Shown here: positions 1 through 13,319 of the stretch, one piece after another
Layout: the number at the start of each line of letters is the position of its first letter
Position numbering within the stretch: the stretch's first letter is position 1
NCBI RefSeq assembly: GCF_029227915.1
Contig: NC_079881.1
Span: forward strand, 18,015,501-18,079,500
DNA from: Hydractinia symbiolongicarpus
Taxonomy: Eukaryota; Cnidaria; Hydrozoa; Anthoathecata; Hydractiniidae
Direction: 5' to 3'
Length of the DNA: 64,000 bases
Program-made: the position numbers and the translations under genes
The notes under the pieces: generated by a model
Told to the model about the DNA's origin: nothing
The model's database searches: none
The model's input: the letters and a program-made list of their open reading frames with translations, nothing else

Positions 1-461
1 TGTGGTTTCGCGGAATTCAATTTATTTTGACTCGAATTTGTAAAAATTATTTCCGCGAAAATATCTTTCTGGTTGCGAACATTTCTTCCGCGAACAATTC
101 TGGAAACATTTGCCAGTCATACCTATTTCCTGCACTGCTATTTCTTGCAACCTTGCCCACTACTTCGCATGACGTAATAAAATTCTCTTAGGCGAGGTTT
201 ATTACTATGACTGAAAGCATATGATGACGTAATAGCTATAAATAACAGGCCCTATGTACGCAAGAAGGTTATGAGAGATAAGCACTTCTTGAAATATTTA
301 ATGGAGGCATTTCTTTTGCCAAAGAAAAAAATGCTTTAAACTGATATTGTAAATACCGATATTGCTTTACGCTGAAAACGTTTCCACCACGATTCGATGT
401 TTACGTCTAAATGAATTCATTTTTTCAACTTACGCAATAGAGTAGAACTTTCACGCAGGGA
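1..461. other. Gene-free AT-rich stretch
   Basis: No reading frame of any substance, no RNA gene and no clear repeat is seen here. A few TGACGTAA-type sites occur, but they are too short to call. Confidence 0.5.
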
Positions 462-740
462 TCAGACCAGGGCACGCTTACATTCTGTTTGTAACTTATC
501 CACCTTCTCTTCCTCCTCTATATCCTCGTCCTCCTCCTCTTCAACCTTTGTCTTCCTTTTCACTTTCCTTCTCTTCTTTCTCGTCCTTATTTTTGCCTTC
601 TTCTTTGCATTTCTCACTTCTTCAAACACCTCCATCCACTTCTTCATCCTTCTGTTTTTCGTCAACTCATTGTGCTACGTCTTTGTTGTCTCCACCGTCT
701 GTATCGTTGTCGTTCTTGTCATCGTCTACGTTGCGTTAGC
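462..740 (-). other. Charged low-complexity stretch, possible exon
   Basis: The plus strand is a long C/T-rich tract. Read on the minus strand it is an open frame of about 67 codons made almost entirely of Lys, Arg and Glu, ending in an acidic run. The frame has no ATG at its upstream end, so any protein would need an upstream exon. Simple purine/pyrimidine repeats give such frames by chance, so I rate it as low-complexity DNA with only a small chance of being an exon of a charged nuclear-type protein. Confidence 0.15.
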
Positions 741-3401
741 GTTTTGCAATACCAGCTAGGATCAGTTTTCTCTTTTGTAAAAACAATCTTTTCCAGCTCG
801 TCTTGTTCAGTTTTTGATTGGATAAGACATTAAGCATAGTCTAATTATATTCTATCAAAGTATTAACGCTATCTGCATAGTTGGAAAGAACTTTCTTGCC
901 GACTGCTACAGACGATGTTATTTTCCAATAGCTAACACAACGCATCATTTGCTTGCTTCCTACAATTCCATACGTAATATTACAAAAGATCATTTTTTTG
1001 GCTATTTCTGGAAATTGTTAAACGGTAATACTTGGACAGCGATAGACCAAGTAAGCAACGTCAATAATGCGCTGCACTTTCCGCAAAGTCTGCAACAAAG
1101 GCACAAAATATTTTAATTAACTAATGCTGACGTCTGAAAAAATTAATGTCTTAGATCTAACCAAGTAATCTGATTTAAACCAAATTAAGATCCGGTGTGA
1201 ACAATGACAAGTGAAATGTGATAAGTTCAAATTTTTCTTGGAGACTGCTTTTTTAATTGTTTGTGATTACAAACTTTGAAACTTCGCCCTCCTTTGTAAT
1301 AATTTATGTTTGGGATTGTAGTTAACTAAATTACGTTAAAAAAATCATTGGCCAACAACATTTTTTTTGTCCTTTTTCTTCAATTTCTTTAATTTCTCTA
1401 ACTGTTACAACTTCTTAGCTACTTGGCTTTCTTCTTTGCATTTACTTTCTTAAGGTCTCATTCTACTCTGAACAAGTGTTTGCTCTCGGGCAAGAAAAAA
1501 GTTTAATTTGGAACACCTAAAGGTATTCAGGAGATACGATTTTGAAGCAAAAAGGAAGAGGAGATGCTGTTTTATTCTAGCATGTTGCTCCGTTACTGAA
1601 GGCGAATGTACACTGGCCTATGATTTGTACCTGTGAGTTGTCAAAGGTGAGAGCACAAAAAATACAAAATAGGGAAATTAAGAATTTTAACTGATTATTT
1701 CTACGTTTCTGTTGAATTTTTGTAACGTACATTAAGCTGTTCTGACTGAGGCTGATCTTCATTTAGTTGCTAATTTTTATATATATGTAAAGTTCATCGA
1801 TGACCAAAAAGCAAAACTTGGCACAAAGAAAATCTAAAATGGCATAAGTGACTTAAGTGGCTGTGTATAATTAGAACTAAGAGATTTTTCTATACAAAAA
1901 TCAATGTAAAAAATCCCACGTTTCTTTCTGGAACGGAAATAAAATTTTTACATTTATACAATTATAAAATTTCTATCCTATATCTCATTAAACTGTTTGG
2001 CATAGTAAGATTAACCCCATTCTCTTAAAAAAGCATCTTACGTATTTAAGCTACCCTGATGTGAACTCATCAACTAAAGCTTAATTGTTAGCAAGCTTCG
2101 GTACATCCGACACTATTTTATTTTAAAAGTTATAAGGTAATGCAAAATTTCAGAAAATTTGCCAAGTAGTATAGATGAAATCATTGTCTTCGTCCACGCT
2201 GCAATTCAGTTGCATTCCAAGGCTAAATACATTCGAAAAGGGATATAGAGAAACATTGAAATTCAAATTACGTTGCTAACCTTCGCTTACCTTTTTGCAA
2301 ATATTCAGACAATTTTCTGATTTTTGACCAAACCTTTAAATCAACTACATAGCAAGACCAACAGTTAATCAGGAGTTTTTCACAATTGTCTGTTTTAACA
2401 CCTTTCAATGGTGACATGACACTCAAAAGCGTCCTGGGATAGCATATTATAGTTCTAAATATATATTGAGGAGATCAAGTTATTCGTAAATTTTGAATTT
2501 ACGACGAAAGTATTGAGTGCTTGATAGATAATAATGGTGCTATCGTATTTCTATAATCGATCATAAGTATTTTGCCAACCACGCTATAAACAAATGCATC
2601 ATTTCCATTGCGTAAAAGGATTTACTTTTTTCCAAACGAGAACTACAAAAAGAGATTTTAAGCTATGACCGTTTACTTATTTCTGTTCGCGCGAAGCTCA
2701 AGAAAACTTCTTTTCTTTACTGGTTACTGTTGACCGCCGTGAGTTCTCACGTAGATATAAAATCGTCTCATCTTTCAATTTTGTCGTATGCTGTCATGAA
2801 TGGGATGAGTTGCTTCATTTTTACACTAGCGCACCATCTGCATAAAAAGGTTAGACAAAGCGTATATGTCTCAAAAAATACAAAACTTTCTGTGCTTCTT
2901 AAATCCTTTTTCTCACATATTAGAGCACATTCCATGTCGGATTTTTATATATTTGTAAAGTTTGTATTCACCAGAGAAAAAATCAAACATTTTGCGATGA
3001 TATCTTCTTATACTACCAATAATGTTTTAAAACATATAATTTTTTCAAGATGTTTTTATTTTGTCTCGAGACTTTTTACCACAAATGTCATGCTAGTGTA
3101 TATTCACCTTAATTCACCTTAAACTTTCTTTTAAGTATTTTTATATATTTGTATAGGAGTTAAGGTTTTATTCTCTGTACGTCTTGCAAACTTGTGCCCT
3201 GTTTCTAAAGGTTCTTGTTTGTTTTATCTTAAAAAAAGCATTCTTAAGTTATTTTTCTGTTTGCAACCTTATTTTAATAATCATTTTTAAGAAAACTGTT
3301 TATCGATAAATCTTCCAGCCTAAAATCGAAAAGCAATATTGGATTTTTATGGTGTGTACGATTTCGATTGACCTTTTCTAATTTTTAATAGGACTTTTAC
3401 G
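741..3401. other. No recognisable gene
   Basis: Both strands were read. Frames are short, rich in Phe, Ile, Lys and Asn as expected of AT-rich spacer, and none resembles a known family. A 130-codon frame at 2730-3122 opens with a TTG and shows no domain, signal peptide or coding-type composition, so it is not called. Confidence 0.5.
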
Positions 3402-3440
3402 AAACAAGAACTCGGACTATTTGAGTCCGAGTTCTTGTTT
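3402..3440. repeat. Perfect 17-bp inverted repeat, 5-bp loop
   Basis: The left arm 3402-3418 (core CAAGAACTCGGACT) and the right arm 3424-3440 are exact reverse complements around a 5-nt spacer. A shortened second version of the right arm, ending TTTCGTAA, follows at about 3447-3464 and also matches the left arm and its TTACG extension. This looks like the centre or end of a foldback element, but its outer limits are not clear. Confidence 0.7.
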
Positions 3441-3464
3441 TCGGCCCAGTCCGTGTTTCGTAAG

Positions 3465-4106
3465 GTTGAAGTGATAAAAATTGTTATTAACAATTTAACG
3501 GAAAGCAACGAGATAATGTCTGTATATTTGCTTACTTACTTGGAAGTCTTTATTAATCAAATTATTAAAATATCGGATAAACCTTTCTTTACATCATTCT
3601 TAATATGTGAGAATTTCAGTAAAAAGTTTATCAGCATAAGTTTTGACATTTTTTTTCGCTTGAGGTACAGGTGTCGAGAATTGGTACAAGAACAACATCT
3701 TCCACAAAAGTATAAATGCGTGAATTATACACACCAATATTCGTTTTTCTTAAATGATGAATTTAAAAGGCATAGTATAAAACTTGATGTTATAACAATT
3801 TTTTCTAAAATCACCGGAGGGTTATTTGCTCACCATCTTTTCCACCACCATAATTCTTTATAACCTTGTATAAGTTGGATCAAATTTGGCACACTTAGAG
3901 TATGTTATAAAAGAAACAAAATATTTTTCTAATGTCAGCATTTTTTTGCGACATCACAAGATCGAAATTTGATCAAAATACCAATATCTGCTTAAACTTC
4001 ATTTACTCGAGTTGTAGAACGAATATTATGATTCTGTTTATAGTTTATGGAAGCTAAATAAGAGTTATTTAACTGATCTTCGGGTTTTAACATAATTCGC
4101 TTCCAG
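3465..4106. other. No recognisable gene
   Basis: The only long frame (3435-3863, plus) overlaps the foldback, starts without an ATG and has spacer-like composition. No domain was recognised. Confidence 0.4.
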
Positions 4107-4162
4107 CCAATAATTTCCAGAAAAACTGTTTTTCCCAATAATTTCCAGAAAAACTGTTTTTC
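4107..4162. repeat. 28-bp unit tandemly duplicated
   Basis: Two identical 28-bp units (4107-4134 and 4135-4162), beginning CCAATAATTTCCAG and ending in a T/C run, lie head to tail. This is a simple recent duplication with no coding sense. Confidence 0.85.
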
Positions 4163-4310
4163 CCCATTTCGGGTAAAATGCAACAAATAAAGAAACCGGA
4201 TTAGCTAATCACATGTTCAGAACTTACAGTTAGATTCCACTCGATGAAATAAAGTTGTTTTGAAAGTTCCAAGTTTTAAGGATAAACGAAAGAAAATCGC
4301 AATATTACAT

Positions 4311-4376
4311 TGAGTGTGTGTATGTACAATTCTTGTAAGTCAACTAATAAATAAATAATGTCATAAGCCACAAATA
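4311..4376. repeat. Direct repeat flanking Copia-like remnant, copy 1
   Basis: A stretch running from TTGAGTG through TTCTTGTAAGTCAACTAATA to CACAAA recurs with few changes at 5574-5632. The two copies bracket the minus-strand gag/protease remnant, so they could be pieces of its long terminal repeats. They are much shorter than a full LTR. Confidence 0.5.
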
Positions 4377-4439
4377 AATAACGCTTTTTCAGAAATCTTG
4401 ATTATTTTATCTCTCAAATTGGCATTGTACACCATGGAA

Positions 4440-5500
4440 CTCCTGTTTTACTTACGAGTTTTAAGAATTGTTTACATCAAGGATGTGCAAACTGACGATG
4501 TAGTCAAACAGCCATAGTTTCATTGGACAGATTGGATTTTGTCAATAGTGTTACATGGTCATTTGGACAATCTATTTTTGCAAATAATGGGGCGGGTGTT
4601 CGCTTGAAGTTGTCTTCAGCTCTATTTTATCACGCCTTAATTTGTTCTCCATCACCAAACTGGTTTAGGCTTTTGCTGTGATGATATTTAACTCCGTTCA
4701 GTTCTTCTCCAGGATAGGACTGCAGATATTCAGATAGCCTTCCTTCGCCACTTACTATTTTGTTGGCTCTACAACCAAGCAAGTCTCAACAACTAAACTT
4801 TGCAATTGTTGGAGTCCTTGCTCTTATTCTTATGTAAAACTATTTCAATAACAATGAGAGGAGCATTATTGCCTTCATTTGCATGCGTCGTTTTATCTTA
4901 CCATGACAATCCACTGAGTTTTTAGCGAGTCGTTAAGCCGCTTGTTTATTTCCATAAAAACTGGGTTCTGTTTCAATGCTGAGTTGTTCAAACTGTGAAA
5001 CTGGCAAGCATGATTCCTATACATAAATTGTTTGGTACGCACTTCATCATAAATCAAATCTGACACCGTTGCATGAATAAGATTTTCTAAATGTGACTTT
5101 TAAAGCTCTGAATTGGCAGTTTTAAGTAATCTATGTGTAAGGATGTAATTTGAAATTAAACTTGGTCAAGAAGTCACGTCAAATTGTTCTATACCGTTTT
5201 ACTTCTTAGTCAATTTTCTTTTTCAAACATCTTATTCAATTGTTGAATGATTAGTTCTACTTCATTTTCCTTAACTATGTTCGTTGATTGTAATTCCAAA
5301 GCAACTCCCAAAAGCCTTTCCGTCAAGGGATAGAACTAGAGCTTGATCTTGTTTAGTACGTTCAAGAGTGTCATTTCAATTCATAATGCAATCAGTGTCT
5401 TCCAATCATCATTGGTTTTGCATTTTAATAACAGAGCAAAAGTGTTGTTGTAAGAAGCACTGGCCATGATGGAAGATCGTTTTATTGTTTTTCCTCTTAT
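4440..5500 (-). pseudogene. Copia-like retrotransposon gag/protease remnant
   Basis: Read on the minus strand, pieces in shifting frames match the layout of Copia-type polyproteins common in cnidarians. First comes a Gag segment around 5330-5210 (SLDGKA, ALELQSTNIV, LNKMFEKEN). Next is a retropepsin-like segment around 4790-4630 (SEYLQSYPGEEL, then FGDGEQIKA, the block that follows the active-site strand). Last is a pre-integrase-like segment around 4590-4460 (KIDCPNDHVTLL, then LHRQFAHP). Several stops and frameshifts break it. No integrase catalytic core, reverse transcriptase or RNase H remains. Gag and protease assignments rest on motif memory, and an equally old Gypsy-type element would be the alternative. 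Direct repeats at both sides may be LTR remnants. Confidence 0.55.
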
Positions 5501-5573
5501 ACGATGAAAATCATATTTTACATCGTTATTTACAGAAAACCACCCTCTGCCATCATGAAAATCCTAATATCCT

Positions 5574-5632
5574 TGAGTGCGTAGTTCTTGTAAGTCAACT
5601 AATAAATTCATAATGTCATAGGTCACAAAAAA
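5574..5632. repeat. Direct repeat flanking Copia-like remnant, copy 2
   Basis: Second copy of the repeat at 4311-4376, in the same orientation. A small deletion near its start and a few substitutions separate the two. Confidence 0.5.
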
Positions 5633-5639
5633 ACCAATG

Positions 5640-8600
5640 ACATAAGTTAAGAACCGATTACACAGCTGTCATGATTATAATACGTCATCAACCGTAAATC
5701 AACTATAACAAACGCAACTATTATGAATACAGCACTTCTTCAGTTAACCTCAAGCACAAAGTATTTCAGAGCTCCTTCGCAGCTACTATTATTTTGTTGA
5801 GAGAGAGATATTGTTAACGTGTGGGGCCTAAACACTTGATATGCAGGTAACTAATAGATAAATACGCAAATTAAGTATGTTTCATAACCATGCATTATAG
5901 CAAAAAAGAGTTATTAAAAATCATCCAGACTAAATAAGGTTAAATGGGACGTTATTTACTTCCCATGTTTAATGTTATATGTTTTATGTATATTTCTAAC
6001 TTCTGTTTCATTCTTTCTTTTTTATTTTATAGCTGGTGAAAAAACCCTCCGTTCAATTTTCAAGGCGAGTGTAGAGGGAATTAGGCATGCGCTTCAGAAG
6101 TTTTTCTTACACAGCAACTCATAGCTTTTATAGATTTAAACATGACAAAATAATGATTAATTCTTCAAATAGGCATCGTCAAATTTTTTTTTTAAACCAT
6201 TTCGTTCCTTTAATAGCTATTTTCAATACAAAAATAAATTATGGATATAATAACATCACGCGATAATTTTTCGCCAGAAAGAATTAATTTTTTTAATTCT
6301 ATAATTTGTGTACTTAACTTTAAATTTTTTTAAAAAAGTCTTCCCGATACTTTACAAAATACTCACTTTTTTAATACACGGTAAGTTAAACGAACCGTTT
6401 AGTTGTAAGAAAAAAACTTATAATACACCTGTCTATAAGTTAAGTTAAAATCAAAAATTTCATAAAAAATAACAAATAAAAAACACGTATATCTTTCATT
6501 GCGGTTATTGCTATAGCAGCAGAATGGTAGAAGAAAATGGGACTACCACTGGTTGTGATTAGAAATAGAAGAAATATGCTCAAATCTTTAGTCAATAGCT
6601 CATTAATTATTCAATAGAGACAACTTAGTAAAAGTTGAACATGTCCAACTTTTAAAAAAAAAAACAAAGTTGTACATCTTTCCTGTTTACAAAATTTTTT
6701 ATTAAACGGTCCGTTTAAACTTTTTCGAGCGGCTTTTGAAGTCAAGAAAACTTAGATTAATTTTATTGGAAATAATTTCTTTTTTAATCCATCCTGTTTT
6801 AAGTACTAAGGCTTTTAAGAAGTGAACTTTAACTTTTGAATAATTATCTTTGTAATATTATTTTACTTATTTACATCACACTATTATTTTTGTTAGTGAC
6901 ATCCTAAATTTTTAATTTATTTTACTTTCCGCGAGTCAGCGATCAACCTTAAATATCTTTTTTCTTCTTTCGACTTCAACGACAAACCTCGAATGTACAA
7001 CCTATTTTCTTGATAATAATCCTGTTTTTATTCTAAATAATTATATTTTAAGTCACCATTATATAATAAAAAATTCGCTTCCTACCTGAGTTTTTACATG
7101 ATCTTAATGAAAGAAGCTTTTTTCAACTCTTCTTTCAGTTTTACTCTACACTCGCCTTATCAATTTAAAAATTTGGATTCGATATTTTTTGAAAAACCAA
7201 TTATGGATAATTAAAATTAAAAATTTTATTATCAAATACCTATAATAAATTTACTTTCATGTCCATAAAATTCTGATCTGTAACAAATGTCATGTAGAAG
7301 TAGAGCTACTTTGTGCATCGCTAAAACAGTAGGTGGTAGTACTTTCAGGTAAAGTGAGTGGGATTCGATTGCGCTATCTAGATCTGTCTAAGAAAACCTA
7401 GCCTTGTAAAATCGCTAAGCTCTCTTACATAAGTGAACAGACCAATTTGACGTCCTTATGCTTACTAATCAGGGTTTATCACCAGCTATGACATGGTGGT
7501 GGGTTAAGGAACAACAAAATTACTAAAAGATGTATTTAGTTATAAAGCATTATGAAGGACATTTTACAATATAATACACTGACTGGTACGTAGTGGTAAA
7601 GCATTCGATAATATTGTCATTAGTCGTGTGTTTTTATTGTTTCCTTCTTTTTTAAATTTTCTATTTGATTCATGATTGCTGTTCGCTGTAAATAGAATTA
7701 TCACTTTTGATATCACTGTGACTAGAAAAATCAATATTATTTTCTCCAGTACTGCAGTTTGCCTATAAAGTCCTGGCTTTATCACTGCACTCTTTATCCT
7801 TTTCTTTCCCACAATCTTTTCATTCGTGCCCTGACTTTACAAGTTGAAAGAAGCTTCCACTGCGCATCCAGAAATCAATTACATTTTCTTGTCCATAGGT
7901 GGAGGCATATAAGATAATATTTATAAGAAATTGTTACGAATCTTTGCTCTGTATGTGAAAGTATGATAAAAACCATATTTTTTTCATTTTAGTGCATGTT
8001 CGGGATAAACCTGATTGTTAACATGGACTACTGAAGCTGCTGGCTAGTATAATGAAAAATAAAGTGCCTGCTCGATATGTGAAATCCCAGATATGTTAAA
8101 CTTTAAATAAGTGCAACCATTTTCCCTAGTCCCATAAGTTTTCGTTTTCAAACTTTAATTTCTTTCAATAAAAGAAACCCTAAATAAGTAGAAAAAATAA
8201 GAAGAAAATTTTGTAAAGTAGAATGCATTTTTATGAGGCATTTCCAACGTTTGAACATGTTTTGTTTTACATCTAAATCCCGTGGGACACATTACAGGTA
8301 ATTTTCTAAAGCCAACATGTCGTCCGTGCAGGCATCGAAAATAAAGATTTAATCTGAAAGCTTGTTCAAGAAGTAAAACGCGTTTAAAGAGATTAAAAAG
8401 GCCAAATATTTAAAAGAAAGTGTTGTGTCCCAAAACACACGATAAATAACTTTCAAAAAAATGAATTTGCTATGTCGAATTTTACCTTTTATAAAACGTT
8501 TTGCACCTGTATTTTTTTAAAAACTCTGGATAGGTGGAACGTTTTCTATGTTTGTCCATGAAAGTTCCACTAATATGCGGCAACTGTATTATTCTACGCT

Positions 8601-10009
8601 TTAACACAATAAATACAATGTTTTTGTGTTGACATTTAGCAGCTTTTCTAGGAACTCCTGTATGGTATGTGGCAAGTTTTTTCATTTTCCCTCTGTTTTA
8701 GTTATTCACATTTCGTTTGAAGTGTTCTGTAATTTTATTTTTTGTAGTGTTATAAGCTACACATTCCTGTATACCAGCGAAGGTTTTGAGTTTCGGTAAG
8801 CCTCAAAACCGGATAGTGAAGGAACGTTTCCTTTTTCTTACTTAATTCATGTCATCGCTGTAATAAATAATTCCTCTCATTCTCCCATTTCCTCCCATAT
8901 CATACCTAGAGTAGTTGTTTCACTGACATTAAATTTCCCATTTGAAGTGTATGTCATGATAAGCACTTTATTCAAAATACTAGAACAATATTTTTTTCTG
9001 ACAATTTCTAATTTTTTAATCTTCAGTTTTTTCTTAACTTGTTTCATGCTTACTCCCCCTTACAATAAAATATCTTGTATTACTGTTCATAAATTCATAA
9101 ATAAAAGATTTGTCCTATTTGCTCCTAAATTATAATTATGTATATACCTATGCAATTTTAAAATAACTTAAAAATAATTTACTGTGTTACCATAACTTTT
9201 GGTGATGTCTGGCTTGTAACAAAAGTTTCTCGGTTTGCTCAAATTCTCTGGAACTCTCTAACACATTTCTCGGATCAAAAAGGGTAAGTCGTATTTGTTA
9301 TTAGTTTTTGAAGACCCATTGTTTGGGGTATAATCCAGTACAAACGAATAAAAATACCCAAGTTAGGTACTCTTTTAATACTTTAAATAACATTTTAATA
9401 TGCATAATCCATTAACTATCTGAGGCGTCGATTAGATAAAAATTGAAGAAATTGATACGCCTTCTGATGGGTTGTGTTGTTGATTTAGTTCAGTTTTTGT
9501 AGGAGAGATTTTTACCGGTTTGATTAAAATTAATAATTCACACGGCACTAAACCTCACCAACGACAATTACTTAAAACGATACAAGGCAACATTTTTAGA
9601 AAAAAACTAACGCCTTGAGGCGTAAATGGGTGTGTAAGGCGAGGGGCGCATAGTATTTGTACTATTTACAACATGCGAAGCTCAAATACTTCAATGACGA
9701 AAATCACTGATATATATAAAAAAAAATCGAAATATATGTGTAGAGCCTGCGAAAATGACCGTGGCATACCACTTGACGAAATCTGTTGTACAATTTATTT
9801 TCTTTTAATTCCAAGGTAATGAAGAAGCAACTTTGAAGAGCTCCAGGGTCATCTTGGGTAATATTAATCAAAGTATACCAGATAGGGCATTTTGTCCACC
9901 GCTATCGGCATGAATAGGGTTAGCACTTAAGCATTTGGGTTTCTTTAAATATATAGAGTTCCTAATTTTAGAAAATTTTATTTACAGAATTTTATTTTTA
10001 TTTATTAAA
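5640..10009. other. Long gene-free region
   Basis: Apart from the 6062-7158 inverted-repeat element described separately, I see only AT-rich spacer. Open frames (for example 7564-7812 and 8482-8685 on minus) are short and show no domain. Confidence 0.45.
6062..7158. mobile_element. Possible non-autonomous DNA transposon (15-bp inverted ends)
   Basis: AAGGCGAGTGTAGAG at 6062-6076 is repeated exactly as its reverse complement at 7144-7158, about 1.1 kb away. Just outside the ends, TCAATTTT (left, one base before the repeat) and TCAATTTA (right, one base after) resemble a 7-8-bp target duplication such as hAT elements make. The interior is AT-rich and codes for nothing, as expected of a non-autonomous element. 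Without a second genomic copy this remains a candidate. Confidence 0.35.
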
Positions 10010-10245
10010 AAGGGTGAATTACAACTCCTTTTATGCTGTTGTATCAGAAAGGGGAATTCTATTACCTCCCTGTAGGTATTAAAAGGGTAAATTTTATCTC
10101 TGTTCTTATTGTTGTTTTTCTAAATAAGTGATTTCTATTCCTATTTTTTTATTATGGTTCAAAGTTAATTCCATCTCATCTGCTTTTTAGAAATGAATTT
10201 ATCTCCTCAGTTGGTTTTAGCGCGAGTGAATTCCATCTCCTAGTT
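10010..10245. repeat. Degenerate tandem array, 27-39-bp period
   Basis: Seven loosely similar GAATT(C)...ATCTCC motifs occur at about 10015, 10054, 10093, 10130, 10166, 10193 and 10226, spaced 27-39 bp. It reads as an old, decayed tandem repeat. Confidence 0.4.
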
Positions 10246-13200
10246 TGTTTCCCAATTAATTCTGCTGCTGAAAAAAGCGCCTTTTGTGGTGTTGTATAAC
10301 AAAAATCGAGAGAATACACACGAAAAAATATATTAAAAATATTTCAATTATTTTTCTTCTTATTTATGTTATTGGTTGGATAAGAATTTGGGTAGAGTAG
10401 AGTGACGCGTGGTGAGATTAGCAATTCGGTAAGGTCAACATATTACAGTTTCATATAGAAAGTTTAGAATAATCAAAGGTTTTATTAGTCAGTTTAACGT
10501 TCTAAATTACAAAACTCAAAAACTATACATCGTAATATATTAGAAGTGTAGTTTCATACGACATGTGAACTGTCATTTAAAGGCTTTGAGCAACTGCGTA
10601 TCACAATGCTAATTCAAAGTTTTGCATATGGAGAATAAACTAAAATCAATTGTTTTTTATCATTTCTTATCTTTCTTGATTGGTAAAGTCAACTGTTAAA
10701 TTATACTTCTTGGAGACTTCAGCCGACGGTTAAACTCGCGTTGGCACTCCGTAACACTCCCATTTAAAAATAACGTTTTAAACAATTTATTTTACATAAT
10801 TCACGTAAATATATGTCACAGCAAAGAAACTTTGATTTTAAAGTGTTAAAACACACCACCGACAATGTCGAACGAGATACAATCTGTGAGAAAATATTAA
10901 TATTTGCTAACTTTTCCTTATGGTGGCTTACAAAAATTCAATTGATGAGAATTTCACTGTGAGATCTCCTCGAAAACAAGGCCATCCAGGAACTAAGTTC
11001 TCTAAGTTCTTTGGTCAGTTATTACTCTTTCTTTTAGGTGTTAAAATGTTATAAAAAATCTCATATACGTGCGTGACAGCTAATTTACAATTGTGACTTT
11101 TGAAACGATAAATGGAACAGCTGATAGCGACCAGTGACTGATAGTGGCAGGTAGGCGGCTCGTGATGCACAGTGAACGGTCAAGCAAATATAATTAAGGC
11201 TAAACTATAGAATACCCCTTATAAAACTCCGCAACGCAGCAGCGCAATAATAATAAAAATAAACTAACAAATATAGCAGCAGCAACGCAACTATGCAAAG
11301 CTCACCCCTTCTAGATTAACGCTTAGTAGGATGTGTTTATTCTTTTAACTCGCCGGAAAATGCATGTCTCAAATGCAAATATACATATTACACGTCACGC
11401 TCTTCATTTAAAGCAGCCAAGCCATTATGCACTTATCACTACGAGGACAGAGCTTTTTCAGGTTAAAAAAGTTGCTCTATTCTTTAAGAAAGGCCAGCTT
11501 GCTTAATTGTACCAAGGTCAACCACAAGTAGTTTTGGAACAGTTTCATTTATATTTAGAGGTTCCTTTATATGGAGTGCACTGCTAGATTATATTAAGAA
11601 ACAAAGAAAGAGGTTTTTAAAGCTCTAGCTCCACACAATAGTTGTAACGGGTAGACAAACATCTAAACAACATGTTTCATTCCAAATTTATCACTGAGTG
11701 AGGTGAGAAAGGCCAAACGGTCCAAACAATGATCTATATATGCACCTTCAGAATTGCCTTAAAGAATTGTCAATTCATTACTTTGTAGAAGTAGTTTTTC
11801 TTTAATTCGCTATTTTATGACTGTCACGTGATATTTTTTAACATTAAACGATAGCCTAGAATCAAAACCCCGTTTGAAGCATATTTGACGGTAAATTGAG
11901 AATTAAATTGCGAGCAAGATGGGCGGGTTATTGTGGTTAGATCTTCAAACAATAATCAAGTAGCAAAATAGAAAAATATAAGTAAAATTTGTCTAATTTT
12001 TCTTGCTTACTACATTACCTGTTTATGAATTGCAGTCCGCGCGTCAAGCCATGTTACTTGGTGTTCGCTGCACTTTACAGTACAGAAAAAAACACTCTAA
12101 CCAGGTTGTCGATTATTCCAGTTCATGGATGCTATTCTCGAAACTTAAGCATATCTACGAAATTGAAATGTTGTTATAAACTACTAGTTGTATGTCACGT
12201 GGACAAATTCGTACATAACTTATAAACTAATTAAGTGATACTTAAACAAGATTCAATAATTTTGTAAACAAAAAAGCCTTTTAAAGAATCAGTTTGTTAA
12301 CTAAAGTCGAAAGAATGATTGGACGTAGATAGCTCGTTAATAGTTTGAAAAGCGTGGTAAAACAACACAAAGTACCCTCATCTAGTAAATAATTATAACA
12401 ATATTAAGTTGGTTCATGACAAAAACTTTGTTTCGAAAAATAAACACATTTACTTTTTTGTATCTTGCGTAGAACTATTTCGTTACTTGCTGATGTTTAT
12501 TACAAAGCTTGACCAAGCCACTTGCCAACGTCATCACAGATATGGTGTAAGCGCTGAATTATTTCGCAAAATTATTATTCGGCAAACAGGACTTGAAATC
12601 GCTTTGCTTTTGATAAAAGTGTGTGCATCAAACAACCCAGAACACCCACATTAAATCAGTTAGTCACAACAAAGGCTCTGAAACAGTAACAGAAAGTGGT
12701 ATCTGTTTAATACGCTATTAAATTGATCTTGAATTTAAAAACTCTCCATCGTAATGTAACGCTTACACGAATTTCCGCACTGGTTAAGATCTATTTCCTT
12801 GTACCCAAAAGCCTTGATTTCTTTATAAAATGGTAATCGTAGCATCTTTTACTTGCAGATACACGAAAACTTTTTATGTCACGGATATTCCATTTGTTTT
12901 ATATATTTATCTAAATATAATTCAAAAGAAATATAGTTTACAGAATTGCAGAAATATGTTATACAGAAAAAAACTTTCGACAATCACCATATACAGAAAA
13001 ACATTCGACAAACACCATAAGAAAAAGCACATTTTAACATTTTACAAACAAATAGTAATTTCTTCTCACCTTAAAAATTCTTTAAAAAAAGAAAAGCATC
13101 CATGAACGGAAAACCAATCTGTTTAATATCGAGAAAATGGTGTTTTAAACAAAAACGAAGCGCGCGGACTGCATTTCAAAAACTTTCTTCGTATATGTTG

Positions 13201-13319
13201 TATACCATTTTTCTTTTGTGAAAAGTCCGACAAAACTACGACTCGATTACACAAGATAAAAGGCCTGGACCAAACCTGTTTAAATATCTGTTCCTTAATA
13301 TTCTTCGAAAATTACCCGA
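10246..13319. other. Gene-free region
   Basis: Short frames only (11989-12225, 12409-12654 and 12830-13105 on plus). Their composition is spacer-like and none shows a known motif. Confidence 0.45.

Noticed and set aside
2730-3863. Two frames of 130-142 codons on plus
   Set aside because: They start without ATG, have spacer composition (Phe/Ile/Lys/Ser) and no domain; one overlaps a foldback repeat.
6380-6720. Palindromes around AAACGAACCGTTT and AAACGGTCCGTTT as transposon ends
   Set aside because: Each is a local palindrome by itself, the surrounding bases do not match, and no flanking duplication is seen.
10010-10245. CRISPR-like array
   Set aside because: The GAATT...ATCTCC motifs are degenerate with irregular 27-39-bp spacing and no conserved repeat unit, in clearly eukaryotic DNA.
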